Shown here piece by piece: positions 15,165 to 24,391 of a DNA stretch of 61,524 nt. Under the pieces are notes generated by a model that was given only the letters and a program-made list of their open reading frames with translations, was not told the origin of the DNA and made no database searches. The position numbers and the translations under genes are program-made. The stretch comes from an uncultured Planctomycetota bacterium. GTDB lineage: Bacteria; Planctomycetota; Phycisphaerae; UBA1845; UTPLA1. Position 1 is the stretch's first letter. The number at the start of each line of letters is the position of its first letter. The stretch lies in contig CAADGE010000009.1 in assembly GCA_900696465.1 (NCBI GenBank), positions 1 through 61,524 of the forward strand, in the 5' to 3' direction.

Positions 15165-16916
15165 TCAGATTTCAACCGCGATGTCTGCCACTTGTGCGGG
15201 CTTTCTGCGTGCGACAGCCGCCTTGACGAGGCCAAGGAAGAAGGGATCGGGCCGCAGGGGGCGGCTGGTAAGCTCGGGGTGGGCCTGGGTGGCGATGAAG
15301 CAGGGGTGAACATCCTGCGGAAGTTCGAGAACCTGCATGATGGGGAAGTCGGGGGCCTTGCCTGAAAAGACGAGTCCGCCGGCTTCGAGCTTGTCGATGT
15401 AGCGAGGATCTACCTCGTAACGATGGCGGAATCGCAGGCGAACTTCCGGTGCGCCGTTGAAGAGGCGCGAGGCGAGGGTGCCGCTTTTGAGCACCACGTC
15501 GTGGCCACCGAGGCGCATGTTGCCGCCGAGGCCTTCGATCTGCTTCTGCTCCGGGAGGATGTCGATGACCGGGTGCTTGCACTCGGCGCTGAATTCCGTC
15601 GAGCCGGCGCCGTCGAGGCCACAGACGTTGCGGGCGAACTCGATGACGGCAAGCTGGAAGCCGTAGCAGAGGCCGAGGTAGGGCAGGCCGGTGGTGCGGG
15701 CATGGCGGATGCAGGATATTTTTCCTTCGACGCCGCGTGCACCGAAGCCGCCGGGGACGATGAGGCCGTCGAGATGGGCCAGACGATCGGCGACGTCTTC
15801 GAGGGGGATGTCGCTGACTTCGATCCAGTTGATTTCGACGGCCGCGCCGCAGCGTGCGCCGGAATGTTCGAGGGCTTTGATAACGGAGGCGTAGCTGTCG
15901 CGCACGCTCGTGTACTTGCCGGCGATGCCGATCGTGACGCGGGCGTCCACCTTTCGCAGCCGAGTGAGGTAGTCGTTCCACAGGGCGCGGGCTTTATCCT
16001 CGGCTTCGACGTGGACACGCTCCTGTATGCCGAGTATGTCCACCACGGCCTTGTCGAGGCCGGCCTCGCGGATCATCTCGGGGATGACATAGATGGATTC
16101 GCGGTCGTGCATGGAGAAGACGCGGTTGAAGGGAACGCTGGAATAAAGGGCGATCTTCTCGCGGACCTTGTTTGAGACGGGCTGGATGGCGCGGCAGGCG
16201 ATGATGTTCGGTTGAATGCCGCTCTGGAGAAGCTGCTTGATGCCGAGCTGGGCGGCTTTGGATTTCTGTTCGCCGAGGGCCGGTGGCTGGAGGACGTAGG
16301 TGAGAGCGACGAAACAGGTGCTGCCTTGGCCTTCCTCGAAGGCGAGCTGTCGCAGGGCCTCGATGTAGTAGGCGTTTTCCACGTCACCGACGGTGCCGCC
16401 GATCTCGATGAAAACCACGTCGGCATCGCTGGAGACTGCGAGCTGGCGGAGCTTGCTTTTTACTTCGCCGGTGACGTGGGGAATCATCTGCACATCGCGG
16501 CCGAGGTAGTTGCCGCGGCGTTCCTTCTCCAGCACGGCGGAGAATATCTGTCCGCTGGTGGAGAAGTTCATGCGGGTCATGTTCTGGTCGAGCATGCGCT
16601 CGTAGGTGCCGAGGTCCATGTCGCATTCCATTCCGTCGTCGAGGACGAATACTTCGCCATGGCGGAATGGGTTAAGCGTGCCCGAATCGAGATTCAGATA
16701 GCCCTCGAGCTTGATGGGTGCGACGGTGAGGCCCTTGTCCTTGAGGACGCGTGCGAGACTGCTGGCGAAGATGCCTTTGCCGAGGCCGGACATGACCGTG
16801 CCGAAGACGCCGACGTATTTTGTTTTTCCCGGCTTGTAACCGGGCGGCATCGGCGTATAGAACTCGGTCTCATCGGAAACGGCTGCCAGGGACGTGAGGG
16901 CATCTTGCGGGTTCAT
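15165..16916 (-). CDS. pyrG: CTP synthase, divergent type
   Basis: 583 residues from the ATG at 16916 (GGAG ten bases upstream). Longer in-frame starts are rejected. The amidoligase domain has the P-loop as GTVMSGLGKGIFASS instead of the usual GGVVSSLGKGI, and KLEGYLNLDSGTLNPFRHGE where most enzymes have KLDPYINVDPGTM. FIEIGGTVGDVE follows, close to the usual EIGGTVGDIE. The C-terminal glutaminase has its nucleophile Cys in GLCYGFQLAVIEFARN (normally GICLGMQ) and the His/Glu of QAHPEL. It converts UTP to CTP with glutamine and ATP. About 30 extra N-terminal residues precede the amidoligase domain. The substitutions look lineage-specific rather than inactivating. Confidence 0.95.
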   Translation of the reverse strand: MNPQDALTSLAAVSDETEFYTPMPPGYKPGKTKYVGVFGTVMSGLGKGIFASSLARVLKDKGLTVAPIKLEGYLNLDSGTLNPFRHGEVFVLDDGMECDMDLGTYERMLDQNMTRMNFSTSGQIFSAVLEKERRGNYLGRDVQMIPHVTGEVKSKLRQLAVSSDADVVFIEIGGTVGDVENAYYIEALRQLAFEEGQGSTCFVALTYVLQPPALGEQKSKAAQLGIKQLLQSGIQPNIIACRAIQPVSNKVREKIALYSSVPFNRVFSMHDRESIYVIPEMIREAGLDKAVVDILGIQERVHVEAEDKARALWNDYLTRLRKVDARVTIGIAGKYTSVRDSYASVIKALEHSGARCGAAVEINWIEVSDIPLEDVADRLAHLDGLIVPGGFGARGVEGKISCIRHARTTGLPYLGLCYGFQLAVIEFARNVCGLDGAGSTEFSAECKHPVIDILPEQKQIEGLGGNMRLGGHDVVLKSGTLASRLFNGAPEVRLRFRHRYEVDPRYIDKLEAGGLVFSGKAPDFPIMQVLELPQDVHPCFIATQAHPELTSRPLRPDPFFLGLVKAAVARRKPAQVADIAVEI

Positions 16917-17178
16917 GATCTGCTCCGATCCAGACGGCGACGTGAGGCGGGAGATCGAGCCGGATGAGCGATGGCGAACCGGCAACATCCCGACGCAGGC
17001 ATTTGTAGATTGTAATCGGGCTGTCAAGCTCCGGCGAATCGCTGCGAAGTTATGTCGGCGGGGTTTATGGGGCGAGGGTGTGAAATCGGAGTTGCGGGAC
17101 CGTTTTGCACGGGAGGGCCGCTGCGAGCCCGTCATTCGCAGCGGTCTTTTCCGACGACTGAAAGCAAGTGAGGGCGCC

Positions 17179-18555
17179 ATGTCGCAGGATCGACGAATTC
17201 TAACTCGCGCATGTCTCGCATCCGTCGTGCTGGTCATCCTGGCGGCGATGCCGGGGATTGGATCGGACGAGACGCCCCGTAAAAAGCTCATCGAGAAGGC
17301 ACGACGTTTCGTGAAGCAGCTTGCATCGGGGGACGTGGATCAGGCCGTATCGCAGTTCGACGCGAAGATGTCGGAGGTGCTGCCGCCGGACAACCTGCGG
17401 GCGCTCTGGCGGAATCTGGAGTCTCAGGCGGGCTCGTTCAAGTCCATGGGAGAGGCGCGGGTCAGTCGTGCAGGCGGATTCGACACCGTGTATCTGGACA
17501 TGGCTTTTGAGCAGCACGCGTTGCGGTTCAAGATCGTCTTCGACAAGTCCGAACGGATCAGCGGCTTCTGGGTGGAGCCGGCGGCTTCGACCACGGGCCC
17601 ATCTGCGGCGCCAGCCGCGTACAAGCCGCCTTCATATGACAAGCCGGATCGATACAGCGAGGAACGCGTGAGCTTCGGGGAGGATCCGTGGATTGCCAAA
17701 GGCATCCTTACGCTGCCAAATGGAGTGGAGCGCGCGCCGGCCGTGGTACTGGTGCATGGATCGGGACCGCACGATGAGGATGAGACGATTGGCGTGAACA
17801 AGCCGTTTCGAGACCTGGCGACAGGGCTGTCATCGAACGGCATTGCGGTGCTTCGTTATCAGAAGCGCACGCACGCCTATCAACTTCGATTGGCGGCGGA
17901 AGGGCGGATCAGTGTTCGTGAGGAGGTCGTTGATGATGCGCTGGCGGCCCTGAAGTTTGTGCGGGCGCATCCGCGCGTTGATCCAGCGCGGGTCTTTGTG
18001 GTTGGGCACAGTCTGGGCGCCACGCTTGGGCCGCAGATTGCCCATGAGGACGGCAAGGTGGCCGGGGCCGTGCTCCTGGCGGGTACGGCGCGGGACCTGA
18101 CGGATGTGCTGCTCGATCAGCTTGGTTACATCGCCTCGCTGCCGCTGCCGAACCAGGCGCAGAATCAGAAGATGTACGATGAGACGCTGGCGACGTTGAT
18201 GAAGGTGCGCAACGGAGAGCTGGGGGACGACGCGACGGTGCTGAATGTGCCGGTGACGTACTGGAAGGAACTGAGTACGGCTGCGGAGCGCTCGCTGGAA
18301 ATCGCGCGGGGCCTGTCGTGCCGGCTGCTGATTGTGAATGGCGGGCGGGACTACCAGGTGACGAAGAAGGATTACGATCTTTATCGTCGCGAGCTTGCAG
18401 CGCGGTCGAATGTCAGCTTCAAGTGGTTCAAGAACTGTAACCATCTTTTCTTTGCGGGCGAATCCATGAGCACGCCGCAGGAGTATGAGAAAGCAGGGCA
18501 CGTGGATGAGGCGGTCATCAAGTATCTGGTGAAATGGATCACCAGGTCGAAATGA
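17179..18555 (+). CDS. Secreted alpha/beta hydrolase with N-terminal DUF3887-like domain
   Basis: 458 residues from the ATG at 17179. A signal peptide occupies about residues 1-30 (LASVVLVILAAMPGIGSD). Residues 35-130 resemble the DUF3887 domain (RRFVKQLASGDVDQAVSQF). The hydrolase follows: oxyanion segment VLVHGSGPHDEDE, nucleophile elbow VVGHSLGATLG, acid Asp in NGGRDYQV and catalytic His in NCNHLFF. Family members are serine esterases or peptidases of unknown substrate. It diverges from pyrG and converges on adenine deaminase, ending 12 bp from it. Confidence 0.9.
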   Translation: MSQDRRILTRACLASVVLVILAAMPGIGSDETPRKKLIEKARRFVKQLASGDVDQAVSQFDAKMSEVLPPDNLRALWRNLESQAGSFKSMGEARVSRAGGFDTVYLDMAFEQHALRFKIVFDKSERISGFWVEPAASTTGPSAAPAAYKPPSYDKPDRYSEERVSFGEDPWIAKGILTLPNGVERAPAVVLVHGSGPHDEDETIGVNKPFRDLATGLSSNGIAVLRYQKRTHAYQLRLAAEGRISVREEVVDDALAALKFVRAHPRVDPARVFVVGHSLGATLGPQIAHEDGKVAGAVLLAGTARDLTDVLLDQLGYIASLPLPNQAQNQKMYDETLATLMKVRNGELGDDATVLNVPVTYWKELSTAAERSLEIARGLSCRLLIVNGGRDYQVTKKDYDLYRRELAARSNVSFKWFKNCNHLFFAGESMSTPQEYEKAGHVDEAVIKYLVKWITRSK

Positions 18556-18567
18556 TGGGGGCGGGCA

Positions 18568-20319
18568 TCAGCTGCTGATCAGCGGGATCACCTTGAATTG
18601 TTCCACGTCGATCAGGCCCTGATTGGTCAGCTTCAGTTTGCCGATCACGGACAGACTCAGGAACGAGAGGGCCATGAAGGGCTGCTCCAGCGGACAGCCG
18701 AGATTGCGTGCGGCCTGACACAGGGCGCGAAGTTTATCGGCGACGGCCTCGGCAGGTTCGTCGCTGACGAGACCGGCGATCGGAAGGGGAACCTCTGCCA
18801 CGATTTGACCATCACTTGCCACGACGAGGCCGCCCCGAAGCTTCACCAGCCGGACCGCGGCGGCGTGCATGTCCGCGTCGGACATACCAACCACGATGAT
18901 GTTGTGAGCGTCATGCGCCACGGATGAGGCGATCGCGCCGCAGCGCAGCTTGAAGCCGTGGACGAAGCCGTGGCTGATTTCTCCGCTGGCGCGATGTCGC
19001 TCGATCACGACCATCTTGGCCAGATCGCGAAGGCGGTCGGCCACGAGGCGTCCGCGGCTGACCGTCGCTGCTTCGATGCTCCGTTCGGTGTCGATGCGGT
19101 TTTCCAGCACATGAATGACATGGATGTTCGGCGGGTTTGCCTCGTCGGCGCCGGCCGGCGCTGGGATTTCAAAGTCGGACGGTTCGATCCAGTGGACATC
19201 CACGCTGCTGCGAAGCGGGGCGCGGCGCTCGGCCTCGTGGATCGGGGCGATGCAGCGGCCGCCTTCGGCGACGAGCTGCCCTCGATGGAATGTGTGCGTG
19301 ACGCGGAAGTCCTTGAGGTTGTCGACGATGGCGAGATCGGCACGATAGCCCGGCAGCACGGCGCCGAGATGGCGGAGTCCGAAGTAGCGGGCGGTGTTGT
19401 AAGTGCCGAGCCGAATTGCAAGGATCGGATTTACACCAAGACGGATGGCTTTGCGGATGGCGAAGTCGATCTGGCCTTCCTCGAGCAAATCGCGGACGTC
19501 TTTGTCATCCGTGCAGAACATGAAGTGTTCGGCGGTGGCGGGAGTCACGAGCGGCAGCAGCGCTTCGAGGTTACGCGTCTGAGAGCCCTCGCGGATCATG
19601 ATGAAGAGCCCGCGGCGCAATTTCTCCCGGGCTTCGTCAGCGCCGACGCATTCGTGATCGCTCATGATGCCGGCGGCGGCGTAGGCCGTGAGATCGCGGC
19701 CTGCGACGGCGGGGGCATGGCCGTCGACGACGCCGTGAGCGACCATGGCGATTTTGTCGAGCACGTCCGGCTTCGCGGCGATCACGCCGGGGTAGTTCAT
19801 CATCTCGGCAAGGCCGAGGACCCAGGGGTTGGTGAGGAAGGGTTCGAGGTCTTCGGCGCCGAGTTCCGCGCCGGCGGATTCGAGCGGGCTGGCCGGCACA
19901 CAGGAACTGAGCATGACGTAGACATCAATCGGAGCGTATTTCGCACTTCGCAGAACGAAGGAGATGCCTTCGGTGCCCATGACGTTTGCGAATTCGTGCG
20001 GGTCGGCGACGACGGCGGTCGTGCCGTGAGCCGCGACGACGCGGGCGAACTCCGGTACGGCGAGCATGGATGACTCGATGTGCACGTGAGCGTCAATCAG
20101 ACCGGGGCAGACGTATTGACCCTTGAGGTCGATCGAATGTGCCGCGGAATAGTCGCCGATTCCGACGATCCGGTCGCCGTAGATTGCGAGGTGGCCCTCC
20201 TGGATTTCGTGGGAAACGACGTTGACGATGCGGGCATTGGTGAGGAGCAGATCGGCTGTTCGTCGGCCGGCAGCGACGTCGAGGAGGTCTTTGAGTGGTT
20301 TTATCGGCGGGTGCGGCAC
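18568..20319 (-). CDS. ade: Adenine deaminase
   Basis: 583 residues, the normal length for bacterial Ade. The amidohydrolase metal motif is GLIDAHVHIESSML near residue 75, followed by VVADPHEFANVMGTEG, MSDHECV with the bridging-ligand region, and FCTDDKD. It hydrolyses adenine to hypoxanthine and ammonia for purine salvage. The C-terminal domain (SDADMHAAAVRLVKLRGGLV) is also characteristic. It faces the hydrolase gene at its 3' end and is divergent from the rpsP cluster. Confidence 0.95.
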   Translation of the reverse strand: MPHPPIKPLKDLLDVAAGRRTADLLLTNARIVNVVSHEIQEGHLAIYGDRIVGIGDYSAAHSIDLKGQYVCPGLIDAHVHIESSMLAVPEFARVVAAHGTTAVVADPHEFANVMGTEGISFVLRSAKYAPIDVYVMLSSCVPASPLESAGAELGAEDLEPFLTNPWVLGLAEMMNYPGVIAAKPDVLDKIAMVAHGVVDGHAPAVAGRDLTAYAAAGIMSDHECVGADEAREKLRRGLFIMIREGSQTRNLEALLPLVTPATAEHFMFCTDDKDVRDLLEEGQIDFAIRKAIRLGVNPILAIRLGTYNTARYFGLRHLGAVLPGYRADLAIVDNLKDFRVTHTFHRGQLVAEGGRCIAPIHEAERRAPLRSSVDVHWIEPSDFEIPAPAGADEANPPNIHVIHVLENRIDTERSIEAATVSRGRLVADRLRDLAKMVVIERHRASGEISHGFVHGFKLRCGAIASSVAHDAHNIIVVGMSDADMHAAAVRLVKLRGGLVVASDGQIVAEVPLPIAGLVSDEPAEAVADKLRALCQAARNLGCPLEQPFMALSFLSLSVIGKLKLTNQGLIDVEQFKVIPLISS

Positions 20320-20412
20320 GATGCCAACTCCAAGTGATATCTGTAGTTATAGCATAACCTTCACTGCGGGGCCAGGGATCAGGGGCCTAAGTCCCGGGAT
20401 ACAGGTCGGGTG

Positions 20413-20440
20413 TTGAAGGAAGCTGCTTTTCTGTTATGAT
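20413..20440 (+). promoter_or_regulatory. Candidate promoter of the rpsP-trmD-rplS cluster
   Basis: TTGAAG at 20413-20418 and TATGAT at 20435-20440 are 16 bp apart, leaving about 105 bp of 5' leader before rpsP. It lies in the 234-bp gap between divergent ade and rpsP. No other feature is evident in the gap. Confidence 0.45.
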
Positions 20441-20553
20441 TTGTGATTCTCCGTCGCTTTCCGAGACGGGTTCGCCATCCGGTGATGCAGGGGCATCGGC
20501 GGGGATGGCTTCGTCGTCGGTACTATTAGGCAATACTGGAAGTTGAGGCATAC

Positions 20554-20808
20554 ATGGCGGTTACGTTGAGACTGGTGCGGCTGGGTCGTCGCAATCGGCC
20601 GTTCTATCGGTTGAGGGCTTCGGATTCGCGTTCAGCGGCGACAGGTCGGTTCATCGAGGAACTGGGCTTCGTCGATCCGTTGGAGAAGGATCCATCCAAG
20701 CAGGTCGTGCTGAAGCGCGAGCGCGTGGAGTACTGGCTCGGTCAGGGCGCGCAGACTTCCGACACGGTTCGGACTCTCCTGAAGAAGCAGGGCGTCGCGA
20801 AGAAGTAG
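20554..20808 (+). CDS. rpsP: 30S ribosomal protein S16
   Basis: 84 residues, normal length. The start MAVTLRLVRLGRRNRPFYRL and the RSAATGRFIEELGFVDPLEK block are diagnostic of S16, which binds 16S rRNA early in 30S assembly. It heads a plus-strand cluster with trmD and rplS. The usual rimM between rpsP and trmD is not present: only 51 bp separate the two genes. Confidence 0.98.
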   Translation: MAVTLRLVRLGRRNRPFYRLRASDSRSAATGRFIEELGFVDPLEKDPSKQVVLKRERVEYWLGQGAQTSDTVRTLLKKQGVAKK

Positions 20809-20859
20809 TTGCAGAATCGCTCGTTGGATGGCACCCGCCGCGACGGGTGACGAAGCGTC

Positions 20860-21594
20860 ATGCGGATCGACGTGCTCACGCTGTTTCCCGAGGCGTGCGA
20901 ACCGTTTTTTGGCGCGAGCATGCTGGGTCGTGCCCGACAGGCGGGTCTGGTGGCGATCGCCTGTCACAACATTCGGGACTACTCGAAGGATCCGCATCGC
21001 AAAGTCGATGATCGACCCTTCGGCGGCGGCGCCGGCATGGTGATGATGTGCCAGCCGGTGATCGACGCGGTGGAAGCAGTGGAACAGATGGCGCCGATGG
21101 CGGCGGAGCGTGTGCTCCTATCGCCGCAGGGCGAGCGCCTGACGCAGCGGATCGTGGAGCAACTGGCGGCATGTCCCCGGTTGCTCATGATTGCCGGGCA
21201 TTACGAAGGATTCGACGAACGGATTCGTCAGCTCTTGTCGCCGCGTGAGCTTTCCGTCGGCGACTATGTGCTTTCCGGAGGAGAAGCAGCGGCCATGGTG
21301 GTCGTGGATGCCGTCGTCCGGCTTTTGCCGGGCGTTCTGGGGCACGACGAGGCCACCGTGGAAGAATCCTTCAACGTGCGGCCCGACGGCGCCCTGGAGG
21401 GCGAGGCGCCTGTGTTCCTGGAGTATCCGCATTACACGCGGCCCCGGGAATATCGAGGGTTGGGCGTGCCGGAGGTCCTGCTTTGCGGTGACCATGCAAA
21501 GATTCGGGCGTGGCGGCTGGCCCAGGCCCGGGAACGAACAGAAAAGCGCCGGCCGGACCTTCTGCGACGCGCTGCGGAGGGGTTCGGCGAATAG
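20860..21594 (+). CDS. trmD: tRNA (guanine-N1)-methyltransferase
   Basis: 244 residues, normal length. TrmD methylates G37 of tRNAs using S-adenosylmethionine bound in a trefoil knot. Visible motifs are MRIDVLTLFPEA, DDRPFGGGAGMVM, LLSPQGERLTQ, AGHYEGFDERI, ELSVGDYVLSGGE and the C-terminal FLEYPHYTRP. All are canonical. It lies between rpsP and rplS in a conserved ribosomal cluster. Confidence 0.98.
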   Translation: MRIDVLTLFPEACEPFFGASMLGRARQAGLVAIACHNIRDYSKDPHRKVDDRPFGGGAGMVMMCQPVIDAVEAVEQMAPMAAERVLLSPQGERLTQRIVEQLAACPRLLMIAGHYEGFDERIRQLLSPRELSVGDYVLSGGEAAAMVVVDAVVRLLPGVLGHDEATVEESFNVRPDGALEGEAPVFLEYPHYTRPREYRGLGVPEVLLCGDHAKIRAWRLAQARERTEKRRPDLLRRAAEGFGE

Positions 21595-21647
21595 GAACGA
21601 AGAACCGACTTGAGAATCGCCGACATTGAAGTTTTGGAGATCGTACG

Positions 21648-22094
21648 ATGCGTAACAAATTCATCGAAGCAGTGGATCAGGGGCAGCTCAAGAAGGAGCC
21701 CCCGAAATTCGAGATCGGCGACACGGTATCGGTGGGCGTTCGCATCGTCGAAGGCAACAAGGAACGCGTCCAACCGTTTGTCGGCGTGGTCATCGGTCGT
21801 AAGGGACGCGGCCTGAATGAGACTTTTACCGTTCGGCGCATCGTGAACAACGAAGGTGTCGAGCGAATCTTTCCGGTCCAGTCGCCGCGGATCGCCGGGG
21901 TCGAGGTCATTCGCCACGGCAAGGTTCGGCGCAGCAAGCTCTACTACCTGCGCGATCGGGTCGGCAAGGCCCGCAAGCTTCGCGAGCGCGTTTCCGGCGG
22001 TTCCTCCAGTGAGGAATCCGCACCGTCGGAGGGCGCCCCACGTGCCACCCGTTCAGCATCGAAGCGGGATGCCGAAGTCGCGGTTCCGGTGTAA
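21648..22094 (+). CDS. rplS: 50S ribosomal protein L19
   Basis: 148 residues; the L19 core is about 115. The core shows FEIGDTVSVGVRIVEGNKER, GVVIGRKGRGLNETFTVRRI and HGKVRRSKLYYLR, all typical. The last 35 residues are an extra Ser/Glu/Ala-rich tail that is probably disordered. L19 sits at the 30S-50S interface. It is the third gene of the rpsP cluster. Confidence 0.98.
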   Translation: MRNKFIEAVDQGQLKKEPPKFEIGDTVSVGVRIVEGNKERVQPFVGVVIGRKGRGLNETFTVRRIVNNEGVERIFPVQSPRIAGVEVIRHGKVRRSKLYYLRDRVGKARKLRERVSGGSSSEESAPSEGAPRATRSASKRDAEVAVPV

Positions 22095-22124
22095 CGTCGG
22101 CGCAGGCGTCGCGGACTTTCAAGC

Positions 22125-22502
22125 ATGAGCAACGACGGCAAGCTGCTCGGCGCCGCGGGGGAAGAGGCGGCCGAGAGGTTTCTGCGCGCACGGGGGTATC
22201 GCATTCTTGCTCGCAATTTCTCCACGCCGCTGGGAGAGCTTGATCTTGTCTGCTTCCACGAGGGCACGGTTGTCTTTGTTGAAGTCAAGGCCCGCGCGAC
22301 GGATGCCGCGGCAGATCCCGAAGCGAACATCAATTCCGCGAAGCAGCGACGATTGTATCGCGCCGCCCGTGCCTGGCTGGCGGCAAACCGGTACCCGGAG
22401 TGTGCCTACCGGTTTGATGCCGTGAGCATTGTGCTGCCCGAATCCGGCGAGCCACGGATCCGGCATATCATTGAGGCCTTCGTCCCGGAAGGGGCGATCT
22501 AG
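22125..22502 (+). CDS. YraN/UPF0102 family endonuclease-like protein
   Basis: 125 residues. The family has a restriction-endonuclease-like fold. GAAGEEAAERFLRARGY near residues 9-25 and the catalytic-type segments GELDLV and VVFVEVKAR (E-x-K) are present. The cellular role of the family is poorly defined; links to RNase H genes and DNA processing have been proposed. The gene lies 30 bp after rplS, an arrangement common in bacteria. Confidence 0.93.
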   Translation: MSNDGKLLGAAGEEAAERFLRARGYRILARNFSTPLGELDLVCFHEGTVVFVEVKARATDAAADPEANINSAKQRRLYRAARAWLAANRYPECAYRFDAVSIVLPESGEPRIRHIIEAFVPEGAI

Positions 22503-22526
22503 TCTGTTTCATCGCGCGGGTCTGCC

Positions 22527-23300
22527 ATGCTGATTGATTCACATTGCCATCTGACATCCGGCGAACTGATCCCGCGGATCGACGACGTACTGGCCCGGGC
22601 ACACTCGGCCGGTGTGACCGAGTTCGTCACGATCGCTACCGATCTGGAGGATGCCCGCCGCGCGCTGGAGCTGGCTGCGCGCTGCGAGGGTATTCATGTT
22701 GTCTGCGGCATTCATCCGCACGAGTCCGGCAAGGCGTGCGATGGCTGGGACGCCGCGCTGGACGAGTTGGTGCGACGGGAGGACGTTTATGCCGTGGGCG
22801 AAATGGGGCTGGACTATCACTACGACTTCTCGGATCACGCGACACAACAGCGGGTCTTTCGGCGGCAGGTCGAGCTGGCGGCAGAAGTCGGGAAGCCGAT
22901 CGTCATCCATTGCCGCGAGGCCCATGAACAGGTGCTCAAATTGCTGGCGGATTGTCCCCGACCACCGAATGTGGTATTCCATTGCTTTACGGGGAGTGAA
23001 GCGGAAGCCCGTCAGATTCTGGACCGGGGGTACTGGATATCGCTGACCGGCGTGGTGACCTTCAAGCGCGCCGACGAACTCCGCGAGGTGGCCCGACAAG
23101 TCACGGAGGATCGGCTGATGCTCGAGACGGATTCGCCCTACCTTTCTCCGGAGCCGGTGCGGAATGTGCGGCCGAACGAGCCCTCGCATCTGGTGCACAC
23201 GGCAGCGTGCGTGGCTCGGGCGCGCGGCATATCGCTTGCCGAGCTGTCGGCACGCACGACGGAAAACACACGGCGGTTCTTTAATCTTCCTCGGCGGTAG
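22527..23300 (+). CDS. tatD: TatD family metal-dependent hydrolase
   Basis: 257 residues. Metal ligands of the TIM-barrel DNase family are visible: DSHCHL at the N-terminus, GIHPHE, the bridging GEMGLDYHYD, PIVIHCREA, FHCFTGS and LETDSPYLSPEP. TatD enzymes are 3'-5' DNases with roles in DNA repair. The gene follows yraN by 24 bp and precedes the ROK kinase by 3 bp, so it is in the same transcript. Confidence 0.95.
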   Translation: MLIDSHCHLTSGELIPRIDDVLARAHSAGVTEFVTIATDLEDARRALELAARCEGIHVVCGIHPHESGKACDGWDAALDELVRREDVYAVGEMGLDYHYDFSDHATQQRVFRRQVELAAEVGKPIVIHCREAHEQVLKLLADCPRPPNVVFHCFTGSEAEARQILDRGYWISLTGVVTFKRADELREVARQVTEDRLMLETDSPYLSPEPVRNVRPNEPSHLVHTAACVARARGISLAELSARTTENTRRFFNLPRR

Positions 23301-23303
23301 TTC

Positions 23304-24275
23304 ATGAGTGACCAGACTCAGAAGGTGGCGATCGGTCTGGACATCGGCGGTACCGCGCTGAAAGCCGGTCTGGTGACGTCGGACGGAGTCGTGATCACGA
23401 CGTCATCTCTTGAGACGCAGGCCACCGCCGGTGTCGAACACGTTCTGCAACGGATCATCGGGCTGATACAGGAATTGGCAGCGCAGGCACAGGGTGACGG
23501 CCGATCGGTCGAGGCCGTTGGCGTCGGCGTACCGGGCACGCTGAGCCGTTCCTGCGGCATGGTCATCGCGCCGCCGAACCTGCCGGGCTGGAGAAACGTG
23601 CCAATCGTCAAGCGTTTGTCGGAAGCGACGGGTTTTCGCATCACGCTGGACAACGACGCCAACAACGCAGCGCTCGGGGAGTTTCGCTGCGGAGCCGGCC
23701 GCGGCGTCAAGAATCTGGTGATGCTGACACTGGGCACGGGCATCGGCGGCGGCATGATCTTCAACGGCCGCTTGTGGCGCGGAGCTTATGAAAACGCGGG
23801 CGAGATCGGTCACACGATCATCTACGTCGGCGGGCGCACGTGTGGATGCGGACAACAGGGTTGCCTGGAGGCCTACGCGTCGGCCACGGCAACGGTGGCT
23901 CGTGCGGCGGAGCGTATCGAGTCCGGCGAGGCATCCACGCTGCGAGAGTTGCTGGAACGCGGCGACGCGCTGACGACCAAGCGGATCGTGGAACACGCCG
24001 CTGCGGGTGACATCCTGGCACAGGAAGTCTGGGAAGAAACCTGTCGATATCTTGCGGTCGGGTGCATCAACATACAGCACATCGTCAATGCGGAGCGGAT
24101 CGTGCTGGCCGGTGGGATGAGTGCCGCCGGCGAGGCGCTGCGCCGCCCCGTGGTGGAGGCGATCGAGCGGTTGGGTTCCCGAATGCTCGGCGACCCGCCG
24201 GAGATTCGCATCGCGGAACTGGGCAACGATGCCGGTTTCATCGGTTCGGGCCTGAGCGTGTTCGAGCCGGTTTGA
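23304..24275 (+). CDS. ROK family glucokinase
   Basis: 323 residues. N-terminal phosphate-binding GLDIGGTALKAGLV, LDNDANNAALGE with the catalytic Asp, TLGTGIGGGMIFNG, and the ROK zinc motif TCGCGQQGCLEAYAS are all present. ROK kinases phosphorylate glucose or amino sugars; the motif set fits glucokinase (GlcK). It begins three bases after tatD. Confidence 0.92.
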   Translation: MSDQTQKVAIGLDIGGTALKAGLVTSDGVVITTSSLETQATAGVEHVLQRIIGLIQELAAQAQGDGRSVEAVGVGVPGTLSRSCGMVIAPPNLPGWRNVPIVKRLSEATGFRITLDNDANNAALGEFRCGAGRGVKNLVMLTLGTGIGGGMIFNGRLWRGAYENAGEIGHTIIYVGGRTCGCGQQGCLEAYASATATVARAAERIESGEASTLRELLERGDALTTKRIVEHAAAGDILAQEVWEETCRYLAVGCINIQHIVNAERIVLAGGMSAAGEALRRPVVEAIERLGSRMLGDPPEIRIAELGNDAGFIGSGLSVFEPV

Positions 24276-24391
24276 TTGGAGTATGATCGTGGCGGGAGCA
24301 CGGCCTCGGCAGAAGTGCCGCAGTCGTTATCCTGCGACCTGCTGGCGGCGTGAAGACCCGTCGTTACCCGCAAAAACCGGGAGGCCAGATC

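Noticed and set aside
18958-20073. A 371-codon plus-strand frame opposite adenine deaminase
   Set aside because: Antisense shadow of a canonical enzyme; no family features.
24350-24391. ATG at 24350 as the response-regulator start
   Set aside because: A GTG at 24392 has a GGGAGG ribosome site at the right distance, and the extra 14 residues are atypical for a receiver.
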